A stretch of 64,000 bases of DNA from Siphonodentalium dalli. Lineage: Eukaryota; Mollusca; Scaphopoda; Gadilida; Siphonodentaliidae. The translations under genes and the position numbers were made by a program. Location of the stretch: positions 62,313,127 through 62,377,126 of the forward strand of contig CP136061.1 in NCBI GenBank assembly GCA_032622095.1. Reading direction: 5' to 3'. Positions within the stretch are counted from its first letter, which is position 1; every line of letters starts with the position of its first letter. Below the pieces are notes generated by a model, which worked only from the letters and a program-made list of their open reading frames with translations, searched no databases and was not told the DNA's origin. This document shows positions 1 to 10,984 of the stretch, one piece after another.

Positions 1-68
1 AAAACAACGGTCGCGCAATTTCGGATTGTCTAAAACGACATGCGAACGGTTTATTTATCAATAACGTG

Positions 69-387
69 TCTACTTTCAGAGTTTACCTGTGTCCAGTTGA
101 AATATTATTGGAAAAAAGTGTTTTTGGACTGTTTTAAGATTTTAAAGAGCGTTTGCTTATTATACAATTATTAATCCTCATAACTAACCTTCTGGTGGAT
201 GTGCGAGTTGAAATTAACAAAAGTATCAAATATAGCGGTCTACTTTCAGAGTCTACTTGTTTCCAGTCTGACATTTTAGTGGAAACAAATTGTTTGGACG
301 GTTTTAAAAATTTAAAGAGCGTTTCCTGATTATACAGATATTAACTAACACGATTAGCCTGTTCATGAATTTTGCGAGTTGAAATTA
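69..387. repeat. Two-copy degenerate tandem repeat, period about 170 bp
   Basis: Copies at 69-216 and 239-387 share the opening TCTACTTTCAGAGT, a central TTTAAAGAGCGTTT and the closing GCGAGTTGAAATTA in the same order. The AAAGAGCG core recurs elsewhere in the window, three times inside the Helitron near 40 kb. No coding potential is seen. The first 68 bases and 388-870 hold nothing I recognise. Confidence 0.7.
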
Positions 388-870
388 TGACTCTGAAATG
401 TATTTTTGAGAATGGATGTCGTTCGATAAGTCTCCACGGGTAGTGTACTACAGTTGCGAACAAAACAAACGTTGGACCCTATAGAGAGTTTGACAATTTA
501 CTCAAATGTTCACATTGGTGGAACTTAATGGCTATCATATATGCATGGCTCTTACATGTAATATATCGTAACTACATGTGATTTTACCAAATTAACTTGC
601 AATATAGTCAGGCCACCAGATACAGTAGTTGATAAAAATGTGGTTCACATCAATCATATACATCACAATCACGTGCTTCAGTGATAATGTCCACTATTCT
701 ACAAATGTAATGTTTATCATGACTACAGTTTCAGGATGTCGTTGTAAAATTTATTGTTTTTTCATCAATTGACAAAATTAATGTTTATTGCCAGGACGAA
801 GTACCGTATAATACGGAGTTGTGTGCTAACAATTATGCGAGTCATATTTATGTAAGTGTCAGTCAAAACG

Positions 871-2056
871 TTTAGGACATGGGAATATTTTTTTTTATTT
901 CGTGACCACGAAATAACTAATTCGTGGCCACGAAATAACTAATTGTGATATACGATCGTCAGTCCCATTGTTGTAATGGAAGCGGATAGAGATGATCTGG
1001 TTGTATTTGTCCACCATCTTGGCATGAGGCACGGCGATTTGAGATAAAGGGTGTTGTAGGGTGGCCCGTGAAACAATTTAAGTATCGCCCCTTTCACCAA
1101 CCCGGGGCCACCCTACAGCACCAATTCTACAACATAAAACGGTTAAGGAGCCGAGAAATTGTATAGGTGCCATATTTGAACCATCTGGGGCGGCCATTTT
1201 GGATCGGGGATGGTGAAAGCGGGTGAATATTTAGTTTGTCTCATCAGGGGTCACCATACAACACACTGTATTCGACCTAAAATTGGGGGGAGCAATTGCA
1301 TGGTACCATATATGGACCCCTCTGATCATTTATAATTTTCGCTTGAATGGGCTGAAGGTGTGAAAAATTAGGTTGCTTTGTGAGCTACCGTACAACACCC
1401 TTTATTTGATCTATATCGGTCAAGTGACCGAGAAATAATGTGTACCCTATTTGGCCCCTTCTCAGCGGCGACCATTTTGGATCGGGTATGGTTGAAAGGG
1501 GTGAATATTTATAAGTTTGTTTTGGGCCCACCCTACAAAACCCCTTATTTTACTTAAATCGGCCAATATATATTCCGAGTGAAATGTCATCCCCATTCGA
1601 TCCCTTGTTGTAGAAACTAATGAATATTCAGTTTTTCTTGGAGCCACCTGTCCCGTGTTTCCCCGTTCTCTCTGGGCTAGTTTATATTGGACGTTCATAT
1701 CCCCATAGAGCCCGGGGTCCCACGCCATAAGGGGTTTATAGTAGCTTCTCTGCGATCGTACGCATAGTTTCTAAAACATCATCAAGTGTAACCATACCGT
1801 AAAACAGTCTATCCTGACTATGCCACCCCCTCGAATATACAATTCAATATTTGTCAAATGTATTGTGTATTAATATGTGTATATTGAAATAAAATATCCT
1901 ATCCTAGCCTAAAGGTATCTGGATATATGCAAAGGTCAATCAGTTATAATTCGCCACGAATTAGTAGTTCGTTGCCACGAATTAGTAATTTCGTGGACAC
2001 GAATTAGTATTTCGTGGCCATGAAATTAAATAATAAACAATTTCCCATGTCCTAAA
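871..2056. mobile_element. Non-autonomous TIR element with palindromic subterminal repeats
   Basis: The left end TTTAGGACATGGGAA is mirrored by TTCCCATGTCCTAAA at the right end. Just inside each end lie repeated palindromic motifs of the type TTCGTGGCCACGAA, two on the left and about four on the right. The interior holds diverged repeats built around 'ATTTTGGATCGGG..TGGTGAAAG' (near 1196 and 1474) and 'CACCCTACAACACC'. No transposase frame is visible. The superfamily is not assigned because no target duplication is clear. A LINE 3' end sits inside near the right end. Confidence 0.7.
1800..1910 (+). mobile_element. LINE 3'-end fragment with (TATCC)n tail
   Basis: This 110-bp piece ends in AAATAAAATATCC followed by TATCC repeats. 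It matches, in reverse complement, 56821-56938, which ends in a longer GGATAGGATA tract. AATAAA followed by a short tandem tail is typical of non-LTR retrotransposon 3' ends. It lies inside the TIR element at 871-2056 and is probably a severely 5'-truncated insertion. Confidence 0.55.
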
Positions 2057-2698
2057 CCAGCCACCGTAGCTTATGGATCATTCTGTTTTAGTATTAAATT
2101 TGGAGAAACCCGACCAGCATCAATGTAACAACTACAACAACTCATCTATGCCAATGATATGTTTAGCCATACATGTGGATAGGGTGGTATTGTTAAAAAT
2201 GTTAAACAATGTTATAATGTCATATGTATTGCTAAATATTGCTGGGCATATATAGATGGTTGGTCAATAATTCCTGGTCGGGTTTATCAAAATTGGGAGT
2301 TTAAATTATCTGATGATAAAGAAAACACTTTCTCTGTCCACTCGATACATCCCCCGGCATACATGTTTCACATACTAAATTAACACCTTAGTCAACATAA
2401 CAAATCACTCCCTCAAATCCTTTGCCACAAGAATAAAAATAAATTGTTAGTATAAATAGGCAAGACATCTCTGGACACTTTCTAAGAGATAATTTATTTA
2501 TAAGAAGATATATGTGTGTATTATGTGCTTGGTCTTATACTATGGTACAACACAATAAGATGCAAGTGACACAGTGTGGGGACAATACTGTGTCGAAGAA
2601 CATAGTTGAGTTGAACAAACCATCGACGTAGGCTTACTGGATCGTTCTCCCCCAATAATATACTTGGCTTTGATCCGATCAACATTCTGGGCCGTGGT
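2057..2698. other. No recognisable feature
   Basis: AT-rich sequence with only short open frames (60 codons at most). No repeat partner was noticed elsewhere in the window. Confidence 0.5.
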
Positions 2699-3220
2699 AT
2701 TTTCCCGTAAATTAGATAGTGTCTATAGTCGGATGGTATTGGTTATGTTCAAAAGGTGACACAGATATGAAACTGTACATGTTAGTGCCCCATGGGCCAT
2801 TGATCAGTATAAGATCGAGAAACTTAGTCTAGGAAATTATCGGGAATTAACTGGAAATTGCAATTGTAGCTGACAGGGTCGTAATTCAACGTTTGCGTTT
2901 CCGATGCAGTTAATACCCAAATGTGAAATTTGAGATATACCTGGCCGTCAAAGTGAACCATATGTCTTATTTAAGGTTAGCAATGCCACAATGGTGTACT
3001 AATCATTCATTGGTATTGCCTTAATTTAGTCAGTGTCTAATCACATGGTGATGGTTTTGTTCAAAGTTGGGCACATGTATGTCTACAACTATGCAGCCAT
3101 GCTCTGCATAGGCCATTGATCATTATAAGATCGGGAGACTTTGCCACCGGTCCCGATAGCTCCTTAGTAACGGTTACTAAGCACCTACTGGGAATTTGCA
3201 GGAAAATGCAACTATGGTTG
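2699..3220. repeat. Diverged direct duplication, offset about 318 bp
   Basis: 2699-2868 and 3017-3220 share the ordered blocks TTAGTCAGTGTCTA-like, GGTTTTGTTCAAA-like and GGCCATTGATCA.TATAAGATCG. Similarity is patchy, so the copies are old. The 86-codon frame at 3116-3376 runs across copy two and is not conserved in copy one, so I do not call it a gene. From 3221 to 3908 nothing further is recognised. Confidence 0.5.
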
Positions 3221-3908
3221 ATATCTATTTTACTCATTAAGCTCTACTTTAGTGAAAATTCGAATTTACAAGATTTTCACAGCTATACACGAAGCGTGGA
3301 AATTAACTGTGGTCAGAATGTTGATGGTGAATGTTGGGTTTCAGTCGCTGTACTGAAGTTGGCCAAATGTAACTGATGTGGGAAGTGCGAAAGCAAAGCC
3401 TATACCGCTACAGTAAAGATCTCAGCTGCATCGAAATGTCCATTTATCAGTGGCACAAATCCTGCGAAAACACAGATTCTCTAAGTGCATGTGGGATAGA
3501 CTCCGATGACAACGATTGAGTTAATGACAACGAACAACTACTATCTATATACCTGTGTGTTTGTGACACTACATCCCGTTATGATCAACGATGTGGTTTT
3601 AAAAACTAGTCAGTGGACAACAAGACAGACAAGTATCAAATAAAATATGTAATCACATCGCGAACAGTCTTGTTGTGAATATTTTCGTTTGATTCAACAG
3701 GCTGCATATTATCGAATTTACAAAACCATTCGACACTTACTTTTGCCAATTACTGTATCTTGATGCATAACTATATCATGTATTGCATCTATTAAATCAC
3801 GGATAGTTACAGTGGTCAAACACGAATGTTAGTCTACATATATAGTTGCGCACGATTGCCAATAAGTGATATTACAATTAACGTTTGAGCATAACACGAA
3901 ATTATCCA

Positions 3909-4238
3909 TAGGGTTAAGTGTTCAATTTTGATCGCAACTGTACCCAGCAAGAATCATCTGATCACATCCATTCTTTTAAAAACTAAGTCTGTGTTTCATA
4001 CTTTGTATTTTTTAGAAATATCAGTTCGCGCATATCATAATAGGCAAAATGGCGCCATTTATCCAAAGTACTAGAATCCCCATAGGACTCAGTGTTAAAT
4101 TTTGATAACAACTGTAGCCAAAAAGAATTAACCGATCACATCAAAATTTTCAAAAATACATATACCAGTCATATCTAGTAGTTTGGAGAAGTTTCAAATC
4201 GCACCGATCACCATATGCCAGATGGCACCATCTATCGT
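3909..4238. repeat. Two-copy tandem repeat, period about 175 bp
   Basis: Both copies read in order: ATAGG, GTGTT, AATTTTGAT, AACTGTA, AAGAAT, GATCACATC, AAA, ATATC, and end with CATATGCC/ATAATAGGC plus ATGGC.CCAT. Noncoding satellite-like duplication. Confidence 0.55.
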
Positions 4239-4415
4239 TTTCTGTAAATACGAAACACTCTCTAAATTATGTTGACCCCGATTTAGGCCGACCCGCCAAA
4301 ATTAAAGAATGGAAACAAGTGAATCCTGAAAACACACCTACTAGGCATACATAATCCGTTTTCAGATCGCTTTTAACAAACCAAAAATGCAAAATGACAT
4401 AAGGAATCCGACTAT

Positions 4416-4682
4416 AATATGACTACTACATTAATATTGGAGTCTTGGAGATTGTGATGGCTGATTGTATAGTCCTGACAATTACAGTTATATACCTAAG
4501 TACAACTATTATTGGATTAATGTGACTGTCTTCTGTATGTACTATGTAATCTTGTTTGCATGTTTCTTCGATAATCATAACTGTGAAAAACAATAGAATA
4601 CTCGATTCGGTATCCATCCAAATTGATTAGTTGATGTAATGTAGTACATCTATACATTGTTTTCGTGGCATCAAACGTTTAA
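4416..4682. repeat. Fragment related to the interior of the 6.3-7.3 kb hAT-like element
   Basis: About 265 bp are nearly identical to 6841-7110, from ATATGACTACTA through GGCATCAAACGTTTA, in the same orientation. The 7-kb copy lies inside a hAT-like element with clear ends; this copy lacks the GGTCCGGTCC-rich ends. It is therefore either a remnant of a related element or a sequence the element captured. Confidence 0.65.
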
Positions 4683-5029
4683 ACCAGCCTGGCCCGATAA
4701 AATTTGATAGAGTTATGGCCCTTAATTAGTCATTTTTAGATTTTACCTATTAATTAGTCTACCGATACTGATGCACGCCAATTGGCGGCAGCCACCGGCG
4801 GTAAGCCACCGAAAACGAGACACAGCATCTCTGATGCCACCTCTTGTTATAATTTATTAATCTTTTATGTTACAATTTGTTCAACATTTACATAAAGTGT
4901 ATATACATATACTCTAACAACAAGTGAGTTGAGTCACATCAGCCCATTCGAATAGACGTGGAAAACCATATACACGGAAAATACATGTAGCTCTCTACGT
5001 CTACTCGAACAGGCAGCTGAAACGCAAGA

Positions 5030-5130
5030 TAAGTTACAAATTCTGATAATTTCCTCAAGGATATACTAATGGTATAGCATAATGATGATATGGATGCGAT
5101 ATTATTCACTAAATACGCTTTGTGTAAGAG
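5030..5130. repeat. Dispersed repeat, partner at 27335-27440
   Basis: Both copies share AATTTCCTCAA, TACTAATGGTATAG-like, ATGATGATATG, ATGCGATATTA and CACTTTGT in order. The stretches 4683-5029 and 5131-5763 show no other recognised feature. Confidence 0.5.
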
Positions 5131-6327
5131 AAAATGCAGGTTAGGGTGTTGTTTGGTTTCTCGCAAAAAGCACAGTGAATTGTTTATAAGCAGTCACGAT
5201 ATTGCTTCATTTCTTTATTAGATTCGCGCGCATTATACGTCGGTTGTAAACCCCCTTAGTTGGTGGGTCTACAACTTAAAACTCACAATACTAACATAGT
5301 AATTTCCTTATGGTATGTGGCGTAATTACCATAGGTTAGGGGAAAATACTAACGAGATTGAAAATTGTCATCTCTTTGCAAGAACAATTATATTATGCGC
5401 ACATTTTCTATCTGATCATTTCCCAATCATGAAGTAACGTGGATTAGATGGATTTTGAACTGACAGCGGGCAGAATGGGTCGATTAAAATAAAATTTGGT
5501 GTGATTTGAATGTGATTATTAAATTAAAAGCACTTTCCATTTTACGTTCTACCTCTTTGCATCTGGTGATGTAAATTTATACCACGATCGCCTATCTTAC
5601 TATATAAATAAAGCCATCTGTTTAAATTTTACATTTAATCAACACCTGTTGATTAAACGTACCTATTGTTGATTAAACTTCGCAAAGTGGATTATACTTT
5701 CTCCATACAATTTGAACGGAAAAGTGTTTATCCATCGCATTGTAAAGATCGTGGCATAAACAAAATATACGCATAGTGTCACACCGACCATTCGAAAACG
5801 CGCATCTGTGTTGCCAACCGCCCTTCTACGACGATACAACCGCGCATCTCTATTTTATGTTGCAATTTCTGGTTACGAAATAGAGAAAAATACAGTGTTT
5901 AATTAATTTTGACAGAATGGAACGGTTGGTATAGAAGCATTTACATTCGCGCAATACCTCGATATCTGCCGGGTTGAATTCGATACAACTTTGTATATTT
6001 CATTAAGGCATTGGGGTAGAAATAGGCTGCAGAAACAGCCCGGGGTCCTAACTTTGGAACATATTTTTTCACAATGTATCGGAATTTAGCAACACGATTG
6101 AGTATTTTCTCGTCGATTTTTTCGGATTCCTATATAGTCAAATCTTTCTGCAATCAACTTGCGTTGAAATTTGTGTTCATGATTTAGCCAATTTCCATAA
6201 AATGAGTCGATTTCGGAAGTGGGTATATCGAAAACTATACGACAATGCTTCTTTGTGACCAACAACCAACCATCTATGTTGCCGAATTCCCGTCTGATTA
6301 TAACTAAAGTAAATATCACGTGTATAC

Positions 6328-7349
6328 TAGTGATGCGGACCGAACCGCACCACCTTGTGTGGTCCGGTCCACTGCCAAGGCGGTCCAGTCCGTTCCGGTC
6401 CAGGCCATTCCGGTCCGGTACACATGCATGGACCGGTCCAAAACGGTCCGGTCCACCTATAATAGGCTATAATTATGTTAATGAATTATCTGTTTTCTCC
6501 AAGTTTTTACTCTGTATAGTACAAACTATAAGGTTAATGAGTTCAGTGCATTGTAATGAGTCCATATATGTTAAAACTTACATTGTTTGCCGATTGTATG
6601 CATCATTGTCTGTCTCTGTGGGATATACTGGGAACGATGTACGATAACAGTATTTCTAGTAATGCGAACATGCACTAATTAAATGTATTGGACAGATATA
6701 TTGCTAGGGCCAGAATGTGTTATAACCAATCTAACATGGCACTCAACTGATCGTATGCATGATTCGTATCATACTTATTTTCATTAAATTGAAATTTAAA
6801 CGAAATAACTATACTGATGACAATTATACAAATGTGTACTAATATGACTACTATACATTAGTATTGGAGTCTTGGAGATTGTGATGGCTGATTGTATAGT
6901 CCTGACAATTACAGTTATATACCTAAGTACAACTACTATTGGATTAATGTGATTGTCTTCTGTATGTACTATGTAATGTTGTTTGCATGTTTCTTCGATA
7001 ATTATAACTGTGAAAAACAATAGAATACTCGATTCGATATCCATCCAAATTGATTAGTTGATGCCATGTAGTACATCTATACATTGTTTTCGTGGCATCA
7101 AACGTTTAATGGATATTAACCACTTGAATGCGTCAATACATCGTTGCTAATTTATATGACGGCAAATACGCAATAATATTGGCGATAATTTATTATAACT
7201 GAAGTAAAATAGTGACCGGACCGGAGAGTACCGGACCGGCGGCAAAAATCGGTCCGGTCCGGTCCAGTGACACCCAGTCCGGACCGGGCCGCGGTCCACC
7301 CATGGACCGCGGACCGGACCGGTCCAAAGCGGTCCTGTCCGCATCACTA
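6328..7349. mobile_element. hAT-like non-autonomous element with 8-bp target duplication
   Basis: The element starts TAGTGATGCGGACC and ends GTCCGCATCACTA. It is flanked by GTGTATAC at 6320-6327 and 7350-7357. The other arm of the surrounding inverted repeat (around 9069-9083) keeps the unoccupied site with a single copy of that octamer, so boundaries and duplication are read directly from sequence. An 8-bp duplication and TAGTG-type ends fit the hAT superfamily. Subterminal blocks (6355-6455 and 7213-7335) are dense in GGTCCGGTCC motifs. No transposase frame is visible. The interior 6841-7110 recurs at 4416-4682. Confidence 0.88.
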
Positions 7350-9057
7350 GTGTATACGTGTCCGAGTCGATGTCTAGAGGAAACTAGTTCGTTCCTAAAC
7401 GAGATGTATATACTCAAATTCGTCTCGGCTAGTGCTGAACTGACACATTCGACAAATTATATTATTCAAATAGTTGATAAACGAGTCCCATATGTTATTG
7501 CATGTTGTAGCATGATATACTGATAATGAGCTGTTTCGAGTTGGAACATTCACGTACAGTGAAGTACATAATTAAGGAACAGGTAATAACTAAGAAATAT
7601 ATTCCCCGCGTTATTTTTTCGAGTTTATAATGCTCCCTGTCAAAACTTCAAAAAGTGTCCATGTTTTGTACTGGTAGAATGATTCATACGGGTGTTAGTC
7701 AGAATAGAGATTCGTGACATGATCTAAACATTTTAAGATCAATCAATAAGCATTTCAATGTTAAAAAGAATTACCAACTATTATAAACAACCTGTAATTG
7801 GTATGTTTCGCCCCATACCGGTATATATATTGTGAAACCGGCACACATATATATAAGCGTGAACAGTGCAAACGCTGTATAATGTGGTCGTCCCTCAAAC
7901 GGTTCACGTTTTGTATTAAGTCATTCTATATATGTCTTACCATTTTAATCCATCGTGGATTTATACTGGTTTCATTTGTTCAGCCAGGTAACATTTGTCA
8001 TAAACACTTAATATTTCGCCACCAAAACCTAGCGTGAATCAAGCGATGTCATGATCAATCCGTTCGATTGTGACATAGCCAGTGGTCGCTGTTCTGGATT
8101 TAACCGGAACATGTAAGTGTTATGACAATCTCGTAATCTCGGTAATACTATTTGGTCTACGCTATACTTTCATCTGCCACCGATTTCACAGAAAAATAAT
8201 CTTCCGATACAATTAATATATATTACGGTATTCATATTTCGTTAGACCACATATGGTCGTAGTTTTTCTTATCTTAGGCCGAGATGATTCATACATTAAG
8301 AACTTTGTATTACCCACTGTGTATAAGCGTGCTAGTTTAACTGTCCGTTAAGATTTCAGTTAACCCAAAGTCAATCTCTTTTCATAACAAGCTTGTTATA
8401 TCGACATGACGACAAGTGCGGCCATATGGATGTAACATGTGCGAGAACGTTCTATTTTAATCAGCGCAACATAATGGACAATATTGTCTCATATATTCAC
8501 TTAATAGAATAGAATGACTTAATACAAAACGTGAACCGTTTGATGGACGGCCACATTATACAGCGTTTGCACGGTGCACGCTTATATATGTGTGCCGGTT
8601 TCACTATATAACGGTATGGGGCGAAACATACCAATTACAGGTTGTTTATAATAGTTGGTCATTCTTTTTAACATTGAAATGCTTATTGATTGATCTTAAA
8701 AGGTTTAGATCATGCCACGAATCTCTATTCTGACTGACAACCGTATGAATGATTCTACCAGTACAAAACATGGACACTTTTTGAAGTTTTGACAGGGAGA
8801 ATTATAAACTCGAAAAAATAACGCGGGGAATATATTTCTTAGTTATTACCTGTTCCTTAATCATGTACTTCACTGTACGTGAAGGTTCCAACTCGAAACA
8901 GCTCGTTATCAAATATATCATGCTACAACATTCAATAACATATGGGACTCATTTATCAGTTGATTTGAATAATATAATTTGTCGAATGTGTCAGTTCAGC
9001 ACGAGCCGAGACGAATTTGAGTACATCTCGTTTAGGAAACGAAATAGTTTCCTCTAG

Positions 9058-9303
9058 ACATCGATTCGGACACGTATACACGTGATATTTACTTTAGTTA
9101 TAATCAGACGGGAACTCGGCAACATAGATGGTTGGTTGTTGGTCACAAAGAAGCATTGTCGTATATTTTTCGATATACCCACTTCCGAAATCGACCCATT
9201 TTATGGAAATTGGCTAAATCATGAACACAAATTTCAACGCAAGGTGATTGCAGGAAGATTTGACTATAGGAATCCGAAATATCGACGAGAAAATACTCAA
9301 TAG
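9058..9303 (+). other. Unassigned 80-codon open frame present in both arms
   Basis: This stop-to-stop frame contains GNIDGWLLVTKKHC and GNWLNHEHKFQRK. The mirror copy in the left arm (about 6086-6319, minus strand) keeps nearly the same peptide, including DIPTSEID and EHKFQRK, with few changes. It could be a fragment of a transposon protein or simply recent arm identity. I do not recognise a family and assign no function. Confidence 0.3.
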
Positions 9304-9582
9304 TGTTGCTAAATTCCGATACATTTTTTGCAGCCTATTTCTACCCCAATGCTTTAATGAAATATACAAAGTTGTATCGAATTCAACCCGGCAATTATCG
9401 AGGTATTGAGCGAACGTAACTGCTTCTATACCAACCGTTCCATTCTGTCAAAATTAATTAAAAACTGTATTTTTCTCTATTTCGTAACCAGAAATTGCAA
9501 CATAAAAATAGAGATGCGCGGTTGTATCGTCGTAGAAGCGCGGTTGGCAACACAGATGCGCGTTTTCGATTGGTCGTTGTGA

Positions 9583-9694
9583 GTGTTTCTGAATAACAAA
9601 TTTAATCCACTCGTGGGATTGGCGATTTACACCACTCGCTCGTGGTGTAAATCGCCAATCACACTCGTGGATTAAATTTGTTATTCAGAAACAC
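9583..9694. mobile_element. 112-bp near-perfect palindromic MITE
   Basis: The unit starts GTGTTTCTGAATAACAAA, reaches a centre near ACCACTCGCTCGTGGT, and returns as its own reverse complement to TTTGTTATTCAGAAACAC, with only a few mismatches. It interrupts the right arm of the large inverted repeat exactly where the left arm reads GTGTCACACC (near 5780), so it is an insertion. A duplication of at most three bases is ambiguous. Confidence 0.8.
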
Positions 9695-9719
9695 TATGCG
9701 TATATTCACCTGACCATTA

Positions 9720-10010
9720 CCTAGAATGAGTTCGCAAGCCAGGTCTGGCCGGATATTTTTACCGGAGTTATTGGACTTTGTTTATTATTATTGTCGAATT
9801 TACCAAATAGCAAATAGACGACGTCACAGGGCTCATTTCCGTAAATGTCAACGGATTTCAAAGATTTTTGGAATATGAGTTCACTTGACAAGTATCTAGA
9901 ACGAGTTCCTAAACCAGGTCCGGACGGATATTTTCAGCAGAGTTATTGGACTTTGTTTATTATTTTTAGTGCAAATGGACGACGTCATATGGCTAATTTC
10001 CACAAATGTC
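9720..10010. repeat. Tandem repeat, period about 175 bp, two copies and a start of a third
   Basis: Copies at about 9722 and 9897 share TAGAA.GAGTTC, CCAGGTC, GGATATTTT, GAGTTATTGGACTTTGTT and GACGACGTCA. A third start (AAAATGAGTTTGCAAGCC) lies at 10016-10033. Confidence 0.65.
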
Positions 10011-10068
10011 AGTCCTAAAATGAGTTTGCAAGCCAGGCTTTTTGACAAAATCCCACCTCTTGTTGAGA

Positions 10069-10146
10069 ATGCACTTCCCCAACTGCACATTTCGGCAGAG
10101 AACGCAAACATTATTGACAATGCACTTCCCCAACTGCACATTTCGG
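10069..10146. repeat. 51-bp short tandem duplication
   Basis: AATGCACTTCCCCAACTGCA followed by CATTTCGGC occurs twice, starting near 10069 and 10120. The overlapping open frames of about 100 codons on both strands (9896-10271) arise from these repeats and are not called genes. Confidence 0.75.
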
Positions 10147-10159
10147 CGGGGGATACCGC

Positions 10160-10800
10160 CGTCTGCGACTGCTTGTTAAATTTAATGCCCACCAACCCCC
10201 ATCTCTCACCAAAGCAGCACCAATATGACGTCTTTAAAATCACACGATTAGATTCCTCATATCATCGATAAGAATGTGTATCAATTTGATGGAAATTGGC
10301 GCTAAAAATATTGTGTATCAATTTTGGTGCCCCTCTCCCTTTCAGTGCACCCCTGACTCGAATGACGCCACCTTTGACAGCTTTACGCCACGTCATTAGA
10401 CACCTCATAACATGGGGATGAATTTGTATAAGTTTCGTGGCAATCGGCGACTAAACCAATTCTTGTCAGATTTAGTACCCACCCACCCCCCCCCAATCTC
10501 TCATCCCAACGACACCAATTTGGCGTCTTTAAATCACACAATGAGATTCCTGTATCACGGAGAAGATCTCAGAAGAATGTGCATCAATTTCGTGGAATTC
10601 GGCGCTAAAATTATTTTGATCAATTTTGGTGCCCCTCTCCCCTTCCGGGCATCCCTGACGCGAACGGCGCCACTTTTGACATATTTAAACCACAGCATTA
10701 GATTCCTCATATTATGGAGATGATTATATATAAGTTTGGTGTTAATCGGCGACAATTTTTGTTCTGCCCCTCCCCCCTTTACTGCCCCTGACAACAACGG
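10160..10800. repeat. Tandem repeat, period about 300 bp, two copies
   Basis: Each copy runs through TTTA.TACCCACC, CAATCTCTC, CACCAAT.TGGCGTCTTTAAA, TTAGATTCCT, ATGTG.ATCAATTT, GGCGCTAAAA, ATCAATTTTGGTGCCCCTC, and CGGCGCCACTTTTGACA. Each copy also holds a shorter inner repeat of about 150 bp built around 'ATAAGTTT.GTG..AATCGGCGA'. Frames of up to 103 codons here follow the repeat and look noncoding. An (ACAG)n tract lies at 10910-10930. Confidence 0.65.
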
Positions 10801-10984
10801 CGTCACTTTAGAAAATTCTAATCGTCCCCATTATCTTTCTCGTAAAATGTTACCCCTATTTGACCCCTTTTGTGCTATCTAGGTGGTCCCCTGTGAATTT
10901 CTATAGAACACAGACAGACAGACAGACATTCGCAAATATAGATTTAGATATATATATCTTTTCATTGGTATTAATATAGCATTA

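Larger units (their letters stand above)
5764..9706. mobile_element. Large inverted repeat (foldback-like), arms about 1.1 kb without later insertions
   Basis: The left arm 5764-7930 and right arm 8511-9706 are reverse complements at high identity around a 580-bp spacer (7931-8510). Landmarks in both arms include TATACGCATAGTG at the outer edge, ACAGATGCGCGTTTTCG, a TTTTGACAGAATGGAACGG-like block, and ACTTAATACAAAACGTGAACC at the inner edge. After removing a 1-kb insertion from the left arm and a 112-bp insertion from the right arm, the arms have similar length. The spacer has a small inner inverted pair (about 7996-8011 and 8116-8130). It could be a foldback transposon or two head-to-head copies of one repeat. 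Confidence 0.8.

Noticed and set aside
10412-10806. Opposed 103- and 83-codon frames
   Set aside because: Lie in a 300-bp tandem repeat and are not conserved between units.
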